NCBI GenBank assembly: GCA_025266875.1
Contig: JALLLT010000042.1
Coordinates: 186,001-250,000, forward strand
Length of the DNA: 64,000 nt
Origin: Fennellomyces sp. T-0311
Taxonomy: Eukaryota > Mucoromycota > Mucoromycetes > Mucorales > Lichtheimiaceae
Reading direction: 5' to 3'
In this document: positions 12,439 to 24,751 of the stretch, one piece after another
Numbering within the stretch: position 1 is the first letter of the stretch
Layout of the letters: each line of letters starts with the position of its first letter
Notes under the pieces: generated by a model
Told to the model about the DNA's origin: nothing
What the model saw: only the letters and a program-made list of their open reading frames with translations
Database searches by the model: none
Translations under genes and position numbers: made by a program

Positions 12439-13907
12439 ATGCACACCGAGTTGGAAACCGCTGTCCTCCTTAACCAAGCTCCCCAAGCGAAGCTGTTCAA
12501 CAAGACCCTACCTGCACCCGACAAGCCTGTCTACACGCGCAGTGTCAAGCAAGTCATTGCGGAGAAGCTTGACGCGATGTCTGCCCAGAAATGGGAGCTC
12601 GACCAAGAAAACGCCTTTTTCGTCGGCGATCTGGGCGAAGTTTACCGCCAGCACTTGCGATGGAAGGCCTTGCTGCCAAGAATCGAGCCTTTCTTTGGTA
12701 AGGTTTAGCGCCTTTGATCCTGCAACATCCCGCTAACTCCTTAATTGCAGCCATCAAGTCCAACCCCGATCCCATGGTTGTCAAGCTATTGGCGTCATTG
12801 GGCATTGGCTTCGATTGCGCTAGCAAGTCGGAGATCCAGCAGGTCTTGAATATCGGTGTGGAGCCTTCGCGCATCATCTACGCGAACCCGTGCAAGCAAG
12901 CCTCGTTCATCCGCTTTGCTGCCCAGCACAATGTGGCTCGCATGACCTTTGACAATGCCGAAGAACTCCACAAGATCAAGAAGCTGTATCCCAACGCCGA
13001 GCTGCTGTTGCGCATCTTGACGGACGATTCCAAGTCGCTCTGCCAGCTGGGCCTCAAGTTTGGCGCTCCACTTGACACGGTCGAACATTTGTTGCAAACG
13101 GCCAAAGATTTGGAACTGAACGTTGTCGGTGTGAGGTAAAATATTTTAAACATCATCCACTGCGGCCAAGCTTTTACTAACGTGGCCGGCCAGTTTCCAT
13201 GTCGGCAGCGGTTGCCTAGATGAACATGCATTCGCCGACGCGGTGGTCCGTGCACGACGCGTATTCGACCAGGCCGAAGCGATGGGCTTCCATTTCTCCA
13301 TGCTCGATGTTGGAGGCGGCTTCCCGGGCGCTGATGTCCAGAACGGCATCACGTTCGAGAAGGTTGCTGCGGTGCTTGGTCCCGCTGTGGATGCCTTGTT
13401 CCCATCCGATATTCGTGTTATTGCCGAACCGGGTCGCTATTACGTCTCATCTGCGTTCACCGTGTGCACCCATGTGATTGGTCGCAGAACCGTTACTTCG
13501 GAAGACCAGACTCAGTACATGTGTATGTATACATATAAATACTGTTTTCTTTTTTACACGCCAAGCTAAACTAACGCGACCTTTGTGCAGACTACGTCAA
13601 TGATGGCATGTACGGCTCGTTCAACTGCATCCTCTTTGACCACCAAGACGTTGTTCCGCAAGTGCTGTCGCGTAACGGGGTGCTGACCTTTGGCGAAAAG
13701 CTCCACGATGAACCCATGTTCACCAGCAGCGTTTGGGGCCCCACATGTGACTCGATCGACTGTCTCGCCAAAGAAACCAAATTGCCCGTTCTCAACGACG
13801 GTGATTGGCTCTACTGGGAAAACATGGGCGCGTACACCATCTGCGCCGCCTCCAAATTCAACGGCTTCAAGCAATCTGAAGTCATCTACACAAACACCTT
13901 TGAGTAG
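12439..13907 (+). CDS. SPE1: Ornithine decarboxylase
   Basis: PLP enzyme that converts ornithine to putrescine, the first step of polyamine synthesis, in the cytosol. Four exons (12439-12697, 12751-13135, 13194-13522, 13591-13907) give 429 residues, normal for a fold-III eukaryotic ODC. Key residues are present: PLP lysine in AIKSNPDP (formed across intron 1), HVGSG, the Gly-rich DVGGGFPG, EPGRYYV, the active-site Cys-Asp in WGPTCDSID, and YYVNDGMYGSFNC at the dimer face. The catalytic Cys means this is an active ODC and not an antizyme inhibitor. The usual GPTCDGLD reads GPTCDSID here. Fungal ODC is normally controlled by antizyme-dependent degradation; no antizyme gene is in the window. Confidence 0.95.
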
Positions 13908-15495
13908 CAACTGAAAGCTTCTTTAGAATCTAATAAACGTCCATCCATTTCATTAAGGCTGCATGCCACAAATCCATCCGTGGGTCATTCATGTGCATGT
14001 CGCATATACTGCTGTGCCATCCTTCCCCGTCCCTTGCAGCTCGTCCTTTCATGATTTTTACCCGTTATGGGCCAATGCGACTTTTTAGGTAGCATTGCCG
14101 CAACTCCAATCTCCAGAATCCGTCCCTGGCACTCTTGAAACAAGGGTGGTGTGGCATCATGTGCCCTCTTATTACTCACCGACGATCATCTAGGCACGGA
14201 GCATTTCGCACGGCCCCCCTTCATCACATGATCGTCTCTATAAATCACCGTCTATATCCAGAGAAAATCTTCACGCGGATGACGTGCTGGATGCATTTTT
14301 CAAAATATAAAATGTACTTTGAACCGCTTTTTTCGAGGGTGCAGCTCATGAGTCCTGTCGCGCAAAATGTCCGTAAACAATCCAGCTGTCGCAAAAAATA
14401 TTACCTGTTCTAGACCTGCTGTTTACATTGGCTTACCCCATTTATCCAGTCTTCTGCTCATATATTCACGGCCGGTTCTCCCCGAATAGACTTGGTGTAT
14501 ACGCTGTCGAAAGGCGCATGATACATAGATGGCCAGCCTCCCAAACAAGGCATTTGCGATCGATTCGGCAAGGCAACCACGGAGACTCCTCTTTCCGATC
14601 CATTGTCTCACACATGTGATGACTTTGGTGGGTGATATACGCCACCCCACAACGCGTCCTCTGTTTTTGCATAGGTATGATATGATATATAACTTTGGTA
14701 ATACTCGCGCACGTCTACAAAGCCATATGTCCGCGAGTCATCCTGTCAAAAGCTTTAATGTACAGATTTCAACGAGTCTTCGGTATGATAGTACTACCAA
14801 CTTTCCGTGTTCTGTGGATCCTATCATTCGGCTGGCATTGAGACAAGGCAGGCGATTACAAACATTCGGGAATATTTTTTTAACTTACGTTTACCCCTCG
14901 TTTCAATCGGATGGAGCTGGATCGTCGATCGGAAACGCCGCGCTGTTCTAAAATGTACAGGTTCAATGTCGTTTCAGAATCTGCTTTCGCGCATCCGATT
15001 CCTATGTGTCACATATATCATTGGCAACAAAGGGGTACGCGCATTATTCGGATAAACAAGAAAATTATAGACAGGTAGTGACTCATTGCACGCGTTCTTG
15101 GCAGATGCTGTACTCGGTGACTTGGCTAAAGACAAGGCTCGGAAAGTCAATCTCCTTTGTAACCGCAAGAGTTACAGATGATGTTAAGCAACTGCAGGAT
15201 GATCATTTTCTCTAACCACCTAACGTGCGCTACTCCTCCAATCAGAGCATCCATGGAACCCTTCACGGAAGCGCTTCGAAGGCTCAACACTTTCCATAGC
15301 AGCTACATTGCAAACGACTTTTGTGGCCATACACCTTCTGCCTTGGCCATAACAAGACAGCAATTGGACGCATGCAAATTCACAGAAATATACATGAAAA
15401 TACCTTGCTAAGTACTGTCAGCGGATATTAGGTAAGCGCTTAACATGCGTAGTAAGTACGATAATCCATCAACAACACGAAAGCAAGCAGCATTT
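13908..15495. other. Gene-poor region between ODC and HET-like gene 1
   Basis: About 1.6 kb. Several open frames of 60-140 codons occur on both strands but none shows a family motif, amphipathic pattern or plausible splice structure. Seen as intergenic. Confidence 0.4.
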
Positions 15496-17127
15496 TTATT
15501 TGATGGACAAATCGCGAGGCTCACATCCAATACTATTGAACATTTTGTCCATCACATCTTGAGGACTGATGTACCGTTCGTTGGGTTGGAAATGCTTCAG
15601 AAGTATCGTACCAATAATTCTGTACGGAGAACCAGCAGTGGGTTTTGTTGCAACTGGCGACAGATAGTCTCGGCCATGGTTAGCAAAGTCACTCTTGACA
15701 ACCAATGCCGCTGGTACACTGTTGAATACAATCCCCAAAATAATGCACTCGTCGCATTCCTCGGTAAGTGAGAGTGCCAGTACGGGTGAGAAGAATGGAA
15801 CGTGGTCACTTGGTTTGTAGTAATGAGTTGAAATGCAGCCTGTTGCGCCCATCATGGACCATTGACACCAGTCTAGTGCCTTGGTTTCATTGCCGTTAAA
15901 GTTGTCCATGGAGGTAATCTCGTTGTAATAGTTTCTGTTTGCTATTATCCTCCGTTCGTCATCGTAATGATAGATGTGGTAGTCGTTGCATTTACTGGGG
16001 CGTATAGCGTAGCTCCTGCACTGTACATGTAACTGCATATTTTCGTCGATCGTATAGTTGCAATTCTGATCCAATGTAATGTCGACTATTGGAAAATAAG
16101 AATGCCTCCCAGGGACACCTGTCCAAGAAGGAAGGCCGTAAGAGCTCATAGTTGTTGCAGATTGAGGGCTTCCGTCTGGCAGTGAACCTGATCCAAAGCA
16201 CATGGGAGACAAATCCTTTTCGACCAATTGTCGGTAAAATTTGTTCATTGCAGTCGACACGTCGCTTTTGTAATCAACGTCGATGGAAACCATCCCCTCA
16301 ATAACATTAGCCAACGCAAATATCTTGTCATGTTCCTTTGTGCTTGTACGGAAGTGGGCAAAGTGTAATATTTGGTTTGTACTCTTTACACTTCGGTCCT
16401 TAAATCCTAGCATGGAGGTTGATAAAAGATCGTTTTCTGTACGTCCGTAATGCGAGCGCTGACCGTTATGAGCACCATTTGCAAGAGACCAAAAATGTGT
16501 ATTTCGTCCGACAACCAGAATTCGCGTTGACATCATGACTTCCTCCAATGTCCAGCTTCGATGAAACCACCGCGACACCATCATCTGATTCATCGCCTTT
16601 GTTTTAGCTATGGTATATCCTGTAACCCAGTTTATCCTGTTAAAATCTTTCCGGTCGTCAATGTCGATTTCCGGGACTAAAGCCAGTGTGTAGCGTGCGT
16701 TACTGTAGATGAGATGCATCTGTTTGATTTCGTGGCGCTTTTCTGCCTTGTTTGTTTGGTCGATGCAAATTTTGTCATACCATAGGTATTCGATATCAAA
16801 GTCCTTGCATACTTGCTGAAGCAGTTCATCGTACGTAACCTCCTGTGTAGTTTTCACCCGCCTGCGGTGCCGCTTCTTTTTCGTCGTTATTTTGTGATGG
16901 CCGTTATCGATGCAATCATGTTCTCCATCGGGATACGAAATGGCTTCACCTGATTGCTCCCAGCAATAGGATAAGGCATGGTAGCCATTGGTTGCTTGGT
17001 AGCCGGGAACTTTTTCCCAGTCAGAAGTACGGATGAGCCATGTTGGCCTATATGTACTTTCCTTGGGATAGTACTCGGTAAAATTTGGATCGGCAATACG
17101 TTGTCGTCTGATATACTCAATGTACAT
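15496..17127 (-). CDS. HET-domain-like protein 1 (incompatibility-type domain)
   Basis: A single-exon, 543-residue protein with ATG at 17127. The first half carries heterokaryon-incompatibility-like motifs in order: RPTWLIRTSDW, YHALSYCWEQSGE, YLWYDKICIDQTNKAEKR, EIKQMHLIYSNARYTLAL, and WFHRSWTLEEVMMSTRILVV. These match the HET pattern (SYxWG, WxDxxCIDQ, MxxIYxxA, RxWTLQE). The C-terminal third contains LSLTEECDECIILGIVF, shared with the intact paralogue at 58.6 kb (SLTEECTECHLLSGIPF). No NACHT, repeat or membrane domain is seen. HET proteins in higher fungi trigger cell death on nonself contact; a role here is inference. Confidence 0.72.
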   Translation of the reverse strand: MYIEYIRRQRIADPNFTEYYPKESTYRPTWLIRTSDWEKVPGYQATNGYHALSYCWEQSGEAISYPDGEHDCIDNGHHKITTKKKRHRRRVKTTQEVTYDELLQQVCKDFDIEYLWYDKICIDQTNKAEKRHEIKQMHLIYSNARYTLALVPEIDIDDRKDFNRINWVTGYTIAKTKAMNQMMVSRWFHRSWTLEEVMMSTRILVVGRNTHFWSLANGAHNGQRSHYGRTENDLLSTSMLGFKDRSVKSTNQILHFAHFRTSTKEHDKIFALANVIEGMVSIDVDYKSDVSTAMNKFYRQLVEKDLSPMCFGSGSLPDGSPQSATTMSSYGLPSWTGVPGRHSYFPIVDITLDQNCNYTIDENMQLHVQCRSYAIRPSKCNDYHIYHYDDERRIIANRNYYNEITSMDNFNGNETKALDWCQWSMMGATGCISTHYYKPSDHVPFFSPVLALSLTEECDECIILGIVFNSVPAALVVKSDFANHGRDYLSPVATKPTAGSPYRIIGTILLKHFQPNERYISPQDVMDKMFNSIGCEPRDLSIK

Positions 17128-18246
17128 TTCTGCACTTTTTTAATGCGAAGCGGTATGCTTCCTTTACTGTTTTACAAATTGTACCGTCAATTCTCTAAGG
17201 TACAATGGGAAAATCGTAACCTGCTAGGCTTTACCTAAAAGTTGCAAAGTTTACTTTTTCTTCAGCACTTTGAGAAAGATAAAAAAGACGAAAGAGATGT
17301 GAAAGAAAAGAGAGGTTGGTGCCACTTGTACGTCGTACCACAATATATAGCATTTATACAACCGAGTTTTGGACATAACTGTTGAACTAGCTTCAAAAAT
17401 GGTATACGAATCTGTACTTTGATTGCGACTATAAGTGTAAATTTACTTTTGACTGCAAAGAACGTTGCACTCATGGAAGCATGGCTACTAAAATCCAGTT
17501 CTCAAAGGAGCATGTGCAAAAAAAAAAGTCCTGATTAGAGTCAACGTGGGGAACGTACTTTGACTACGTACGGCATCTTTGTCTTTTTTTAGTTAGCAAT
17601 GGTCCAGTAGAATGAAATTTCATTCGCCATTTATCTATTTCAACCATCGGTGCCAACGCACAGCTGCTCTCATCTTTTTCAACCTGTTCAAAGCGTTCCG
17701 GACATGCCTCTGCAACGCCATGATACCGACGTCAATTTTGTACGTCAATTTCGGGCCCCTTGACTTCTTTTGGAATACATTCGCGTACTTTGTGCAGCTG
17801 TGTGATTAAAAAGAATTACTGAAACAAGATCAATCGAATTACGTGTGGCATTCGCTTAGTTTTCTTGGTTGAGCACTAATTGCGACGTGTACTTCTATCA
17901 AAGTATCAATCACATTCTGTTTGTGGTTGCTTGATATTAACGTACTCTATGTTGCTTTTAATGACACTTGGTGGAGAAGGCTGAGTATGCTTAGCCTTGG
18001 CAAATACTCACAATGAGCCACTGATTATATCCTTATTGCACCTCTCCTCCTTTCTGTACTACCGCTCTCTTTGTTACTTGAAGTGGGCTATACACTTCAA
18101 TCCCAGATACGTACGTGTTTAGGTTTTATGGGTATACGATTTCGCTGATACGAGACCTATTACATAGGTCAATGCAAAGCTTTGATTTGCTCATCCAATT
18201 CTCCAGGGTTACAACCCCCAGCGCTTACTTTACAAATTCGAATTTA
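17128..18246. other. Intergenic region between HET-like gene 1 and the arrestin-fold gene
   Basis: About 1.1 kb of AT-rich sequence. Short ORFs only, none supported. It should include the HET-like gene promoter and the arrestin gene 3' end. Confidence 0.45.
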
Positions 18247-19605
18247 TTAAATGAAAAATCGAACATGTTGGCTTTTCTTTGTATTTTTTTCTGCCGACGT
18301 GGCCCGCTGTCGAATGTCCATAACGATACTACTTTCGCTTTCGGTATCTGATGATATAAAAGAGTATGAAGACATTTCACCAGATGAGGTATCAGTCGGA
18401 ATTATGCGATTGAGTCTAACGGTTTTCTTATCGACGGTCCCGGTAATCCGTGGTGGGATGAAATGAGGGAGCCTCTCCATGCAATATTTAGGGATGGTAT
18501 CATTTATGGGCAACATGTTCATCATGGGACTGACAGGTGGTAATGACATGGTTTTGGTAAAGGGTAAGGAGGTGATGATGATAGGTACTTTAGCACATAT
18601 GGCGTCGTATTTGTGACCGAACTGGAATACGATTTCAAGCTGGTGATAGACCGAGACAAGGGCCGATTCTACGCCATGGGTGAGTGGTTCACCGAGTTCG
18701 TGACGAAGTAAAACTGGCCGTTTCCATGCTGAAACTGGGTTATTCTCAACCAAGTGGACAAACACAGGGCCCTTACGCCTGGTGAACTTGACGCACTTTG
18801 GATTCGTTTCCATTGCTTCGAACAAACGCCGTCCAGATACGTTTAACTGGACATCTTTGTCAGATTTGGGGATAGTTTCACATCTATATTGGAGAAAGTT
18901 GATCAGGAAGCTTTTTTCTTTTTTGTTCTAGCCGTTACTTTGGTATCACCTGTAAAATTCGATTTGTAGTAGTTGTGTTCGAATCGACACGACTGGTTTC
19001 TGATTTGCTGTGCACAGGTACTTAACTGCAACGGGCATAGATTCTTGTTCAAGTGATATGATGCGTGGGCATTCAATTTCATATTTGAACTTGTCTGGGA
19101 TGGTATGACAATACACGCGCGAACCGACCTTGGGCGATAATTCTTTATAGGGTAGTATATGGCGTAGAACAGTGATGGGATACTCTCTGGTGATGGTTTT
19201 TTTAGGAAGACCAAACGAGATGACGACTTCGACTTTGTAGTGAATGGAAGCACGCTTCACTTGGAACGAGCGTGGATAGACGTTGGGTATATACAGGTTC
19301 CAAGGCACACGATGCTCGCCTACGGATAATTGGAATGGCTTTTTATTGCCAGCAAGCAGTGATGTCTTAATTTCGGGCAACAAGTTCGTGCTCAGGTCGA
19401 ACATCGCGCCTTCCATATTTTTCAGACAGACACGGCCATAGCCTTTAAATTTCATCACCATGCCACGTATCTTGACTGGCTTGGATACCGTCAGCTTGAC
19501 ATGACCGTCGAGTGTGTGGTCTATTGCGTTAGACTTGGGGGGGCCAATAAAGTCGATATAGCGCTGGTTTGGCTCTATCTTAATATTTTCAATATCGTTT
19601 TTCAT
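18247..19605 (-). CDS. Arrestin-fold protein (alpha-arrestin-like)
   Basis: A predicted cytosolic adaptor with arrestin N and C domains. Two exons (19605-18950 and 18883-18247) give 430 residues. The N half has beta-sandwich features: DGHVKLTVSKPVKIRGMVM, FKGYGRVCL, PWNLYIPNVYPRSFQVKRAS, IHYKVEVVISFG. The second exon continues with GPVFVHLVENNP, a short strand-rich domain, and a Ser/Thr-rich acidic tail. Alpha-arrestins usually bring ubiquitin ligase Rsp5 to transporters through PPxY motifs; no PPxY is seen here, so that link is not supported. The intron at 18884-18949 joins IEFYR to CETIPKSDKD in frame. Confidence 0.75.
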
Positions 19606-20904
19606 CGTGTAAAGCTAAAATTAGGAAAGATAAAAAAGGAGAATGAGGAAGACTAACGAGAAAAAAACAGCGATTGTCACGGTCCATATTTCTGCGATTC
19701 GGGCTTTGTTCCATTTGTTCTGTGCCACCGAATCCACGTATTTGGGATGTGGGCTTTGTCGTTTTGTGTACCGTGAAGAGGCGTCATGTGCGACACCTAC
19801 TGTTCTTTGCTCACTGTGGCACACTTCCTTCTTCCTTGTTCTGAGAACGATTCCCATGGTGCATCAAATCGCACTTTTGCTCAGTCACCATTTTTTTTCG
19901 TACCTGACGATCGCACTGAAAGCCTCATTGCTTTTGCTATGCAACCGCTATCGTGATAATAACAGGATGGCAATGGCTATCTCGTTATATCAACGACACA
20001 CTGTCAGATGATCATCTATAGCTCGTTTGTAACTTTAATTTTCGTGTGTGAGCTTCGAATGTATACAATGTACGCGCCTTACTCTGTATTTTCACGACCA
20101 GGTGCTAAGCTTTTATGCAGATATTAATCTTTTTTACCAAGTACATAAAAGTTTTATATGTAGCAATTGTGATACAATGAAAAGAGAAAGGAGAATGTCT
20201 AGTAATACTGAAACTGAGAAAAAGGTGACATACGTAAAGCTTACTATTTTTTATTGAGATACAGACGTACAGTGTTTTATGCAGACCAAATGCGATGATA
20301 CGCACCCAATATTGCAATGCTCAGCAAACGTTTTCAAGCACTTTCTTAACTTTTCGATGGGTATCGTAAAATTCAACCTGTGTTGTTCCATTTCTACGTA
20401 AGCATATTCTTATAATCGAGTAAATTTAACGAGAATTGATAGTGTAACAAGCGAAGTGGCACCGTTGCTTGTGATCGTAATTTGCGAATTTCGTTTCGGT
20501 GACCGATACGTGAACTCAAGCGTAATGGCTAACGACAGTCTTAAACTAATCGGTACATCTGGTTTACATAATATTATCCTCTTTGGTTCTCTTCACTTTC
20601 AGTCTTTCAAATTTGTGGCGCGCAGCTCATCTCTAAATTTAACCACTACTCTCTCTCTCTCTCTCGCTGTCAGCAAAATTATCGATCGGATGGTCATCAT
20701 CAAGAAAAACTGTTTTCTAATTAACATTGACAAGTTAAAGCGTTTATCGTGTATAGTATAGCTCAACGAAAAGTACGGAATACATATGGAAGCACAGGTC
20801 GTTTCGTCTTTTCTATTTCTCTATTACCGCTCAAAGGTATGTGGCATTTGATCGAGTATCAAATGGAAAAGTATCCACCGACAAAGCTGTAGTAGTCCCC
20901 ACAC
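19606..20904. other. Intergenic region upstream of the arrestin-fold gene
   Basis: About 1.3 kb with the arrestin gene promoter at its left end. A short CT tract lies near 20650-20665. No supported gene. Confidence 0.4.
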
Positions 20905-21300
20905 TCAAACTGATTTGGCTTGTCTGCGTATCCGATACGCAGGTCGTGCAAGGATCATTTGAAAACGAACATTACTGAGCCTTTTCGTATGCTCGGAACC
21001 AATCTGGCAGTATCTCTCTCATAGATGCTGAAAAATGCAAACGAGTTGACAGCGGTAAATACACGATTATCTGAAGACAAGGAATATCCTCATTCTCAAG
21101 AAAAAAATAAGATAAAAGAAAGTTAAATTCCAAGAAACTGCTCAACAAATATGTATGTGTTGACTGGGATTCAGTTAATCTGGTATGGCCATATGTGCAT
21201 CCATGAACACAGCTACGAAGCCAAAATACGGAAAATAGGGCAAACGCATCCGATTTACAAAAGACGTTCTGGTTCTCGTATCTGAAGTGGATATTATTAT
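20905..21300 (+). pseudogene. Relic of a HET-domain-like gene
   Basis: Broken frames match the intact gene at 58.6 kb in order. LIWLVCVSDTQVVQG and ENEHY correspond to PTWLVRVSDMQVVPG and NEHYW; a stop replaces the Trp. SYARNQSGS corresponds to SYAWSQSGQ. After a shift, KRVDSGKYTII then stop corresponds to ERVDEGKHEII. Further on, FTKDVLVLVSEVD corresponds to the CTLVLVPELE segment. Similarity is visible at the DNA level, especially over 20905-21010. Several stops and shifts make it non-coding. Confidence 0.65.
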
Positions 21301-21379
21301 ATCAAAAATTGTCTGCAAGGTTTCATAGTGCTATCCACACACAGTTGTTCCTGTCACCCTTAAAGCATTTCTGTGACCT

Positions 21380-22020
21380 CGTGCATTATATTACCATCCA
21401 AACCATGTTATGACGGAAGAAGTCGACGATATGAATACAGAAAATCCAGCAAATGGGATATACCAGTTGGTGTCAAATTGCATCACCTGATGATCTTGTC
21501 CGCGCATGGGATAGTGGACCATGATACGATACAACATGTTCTCAAACGAACCTCCAATCTACCTTTGCGGAAATTCATAAGAGAGTCCAGATGCTTAACC
21601 ACTCTGTCGTGTGTAGCCTCGCTGCGTTGGTTCAAAAGCCAAGCATGTATAATTCAACCACACCGATTACCTGCAGAAAGGCTATTGGACGGTACTGGCA
21701 TCTTTGGTGGTGTATCCTGGTGGAAAAACTTAGGCTGACGAGAAACCAATGGTGTCGTCGTCCGGTGGCCTAGGAGTCTTCAAGTCCATTGGGCAAGATA
21801 AAGAAGATGAATACGATGCCTGGCAGCCATACGAAGGAGAAAATGACAAAGGGGGAAACTGGTAATCTCACTATCAATGCAATGTACAATGTACGCTTTA
21901 CTTCAAAAGAGTAAAGACATACTTAAGTTCTTACACTTGGTCAGTCCATCACTTTATGATATCGAGCAAATATTCAACAAAGATCCCAAAGACCGCTACC
22001 ATGAGGACCGGTAATCCCGA
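21380..22020 (+). pseudogene. Relic of an F-box/LRR gene
   Basis: Decayed match to the downstream intact F-box/LRR gene, in the same orientation and order. GVKLHHLMILSAHGIVD then HVLKRTSNLP corresponds to VQFKQLVCLSIHGAIHESRLREILKRSPNL. VSWWKNLG followed by a stop corresponds to MPWWKKYTEM. SGGLGVFKSIGQDKEDEY corresponds to SGLRLFKFIESENTDGD. A later LKFLHLVSPSLYDIEQIF may be another repeat. Multiple stops and shifts; no F-box part was found. Confidence 0.55.
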
Positions 22021-22651
22021 TTTCAGTCTGCAAATTTACGTGCGCTCAATGCTTCGATGATCTCAATATGCAAAGCACGTTAATCAACCTAAAGTCACTG
22101 AAATATACTGCTTTCAGAAAGCCGACTATATTATCGTAATGAGCACGAGAGTGCTAGATGTTCCTGGCTTTGTATTACCAAGCTAATAATGGGATTATAT
22201 GCGACTTGCTTCATTCGAGCTTTTGCAGCTAGCAGGACCTGTGTTTCGAGAATATGGTGTTATCGGCTCGTGGCCTTAATGGTACTATTGGTCGGATGAA
22301 TTTTTTGAGAGAGAGATACATGACAGCACTACCATCTCCTTTGAAAAATAAAGTTGGTCTTTATTTTTAGTCAAAAATACAAGAATTCGAAAAAGCTTTT
22401 CAAGGCACAGCTGATTAGGCGCACACACCTGGTAGCTCACGCATGGAATTATGGACCATACGTATACAGGTAGAATGAAAATCTATGGTTCCAAAGGATA
22501 CAAGGGAAAAGGATGAGGTGAATATTAGTAACGTCTGGCACACTCCTCTGTATTTGTGATGATGACTTGCACGTCATAAAGATCGCTTACATAATAAATC
22601 CTGCAATTCAATGCTTGCAAAGTCCTACAAAATTGTGGCTGGTGGATTAGC

Positions 22652-24751
22652 ATGGTAACACCGCCAGTGGTGCTAAATTATTTGATACGTTCCTGGTTGC
22701 AAATGACAGATTCGACCTTGCGAGACGATCCACTTGACCAATTGTCGCTCGAAACGCAAGCAACGATATTATCGTACTTGGATAGACCTGATCTCCTGGA
22801 ATGTACTCGTGTGTCACGCAGCTGGCAGAAGCGCGTTGTCGACCTTGGTCAAATTCGGTGGCGATGTCGCATACAACCTTACCAGGGCGTCAGAAGATTC
22901 ATTCACGGAACAGTTACTGATGAAACCTTTCTGTTAATACCCTATTACGCAAGCCATATTGAATCCTTACATTTCCGACATTACAACGACATCGAAAAGA
23001 TATGCGTATACTTACGTGCTATGCGCGATAAAGGCTGTACCAAGATCCGTCAATTGAGTATGCTGACTACAGCCGTGTATCAATATTAAAAACTAACGCG
23101 GTAACCTATAGCATTTTCTGATTGCCATATCGGCAACCCAGAAATGTTTATCGACTCACTTCGAGGATGTGTTGCGGACAATCTTCATTCCTTTGCAATT
23201 ACATCCACGAAAACAACCTTGACGCCGTTATCGATCCTTACGGTATGCCCACAGTTGCGAGTTTTGTTTTATCAAGTGGGACCTTTTGGAGCTACTGAAA
23301 TGAACAACGAGGAATCATCGGTGCTGCCCAACGATGTCCAGTTCAAACAATTGGTATGCTTGTCAATCCACGGCGCAATCCACGAGTCTCGACTTCGAGA
23401 AATACTCAAAAGGAGTCCGAATTTACGCTTCGTACGATTATGTGCTGCAACCTTGAAAAAGAACTATCGTGATTATGACTATGATGATCATACGTATTCG
23501 TCTGCAACGTGGCCTGGAGTGCCAGAACTACACGCGATACGGGATCACTGCCAAAAGATCGAACATATTGAACTTAACCGAACACAATACTTTGGGAAAA
23601 TCAACATGGACTCTTCCAGAGAGTACGACGAAATGCCTTGGTGGAAAAAATATACCGAGATGGATCAAGCGGAATCTCCGTTTTCCGGTTTACGCCTGTT
23701 CAAGTTCATCGAAAGCGAAAACACCGACGGGGATCTATACAAGACAGACATCATGACCAGCGAGATATTCAAAGTCCTCCAAAACAACCAACAGTCGTTA
23801 GAAGCCTTACATCTGGGTAACATGTCACTTCGTGTAGGGAGAGGTGCGACGTATCAAGGATACGATAGTATCGAACTCGAGGGTTGCGATATCCAAGATC
23901 TCTCCTTCCCTAACTTACGTGAACTGGCATTCGTTGGCGATATTTATCTCATCGAAGGCGAGCTCTGTCAATTACTGCCGAAATTTCCAGGCTTGGAAAG
24001 TCTCGAAATCAGTATAGCAGTGGAGGGTATCCTGGATCGAAATCTCCCGAACGCAATTGCGAGCCTGAAAGCACTAAAGTCGCTTTCGTTTAAAATGCCA
24101 AAATGGTACGATATGGAAAGTGATGGTGGCTATATGCCAAATGAGTTTGGCAACGAAAGCGTGAATATATCGCGTGTCCTTCTTGCCTTGTCAGCAAGCA
24201 ACGATTGTCGTCTTGAAGATCTTTGCTTGGGTGGACAAGTTTGCGGCGATTTGGCATCCGTCAACGGCTTGGTATTAACGGATGAAATTTTGGACGCGGT
24301 TGCCAAGATCCCGTCGCTACGCAAAGTACAACTACACCATGATTGCTTGTTCCAACCAGACCTTCCACTCACTGAACAAGAGGAGCGGGCAGACTTGAGC
24401 AGCATGGAAATCACAGTCTACGGTTTGAAGAACTTTGCAAAGGCGATCAAAAAACGTCAAATCGAGGAATTATGGCTTGGAGGAATAGAGGACATACCAC
24501 GTCTAATCTTTGGTAGTTTTGGTTCAGTACCTTCGCTTCGAGAGCTACATGTCACATCTCACCTGCAAATTGACGGACTAAAATTGGCTTCGCTTTTTGG
24601 TCAACGGACTCGACCAAAATACAAGGGAAAGCTGATTATACATGATCACTTTTATGGTGTCAGGTTTACCAAGACAGTCCAAAAATACACAGGCAAACTC
24701 AAGTTCTGTGATGATGAGTGTAGCTACGTAAGACACGGCCAAATTTGGTAG
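22652..24751 (+). CDS. F-box / leucine-rich-repeat protein 1
   Basis: A predicted substrate receptor of an SCF ubiquitin ligase. Two exons (22652-23057, 23112-24751); the branch-point-like AAACTAACG precedes the acceptor. The in-frame ATG at 22703 (MTDSTLRDDPLDQLS) is an alternative start and puts the F-box nearer the N-terminus, giving 664 residues; the ATG at 22652 gives 681. The F-box reads LSLETQATILSYLDRPDLLECTRVSRSWQKRV. The rest is a solenoid of irregular LRRs (for example QQSLEALHLGNMS, FPNLRELAFVGDI, PGLESLEISIAV, PSLRKVQLHHD), with an acidic Tyr/Asp-rich loop near 23470. A decayed copy lies just upstream. The target is unknown. Confidence 0.82.

Noticed and set aside
14529..14951. 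140-codon plus-strand frame between ODC and HET-like gene 1
   Set aside because: No family motif and overlapping open frames on both strands; treated as chance.
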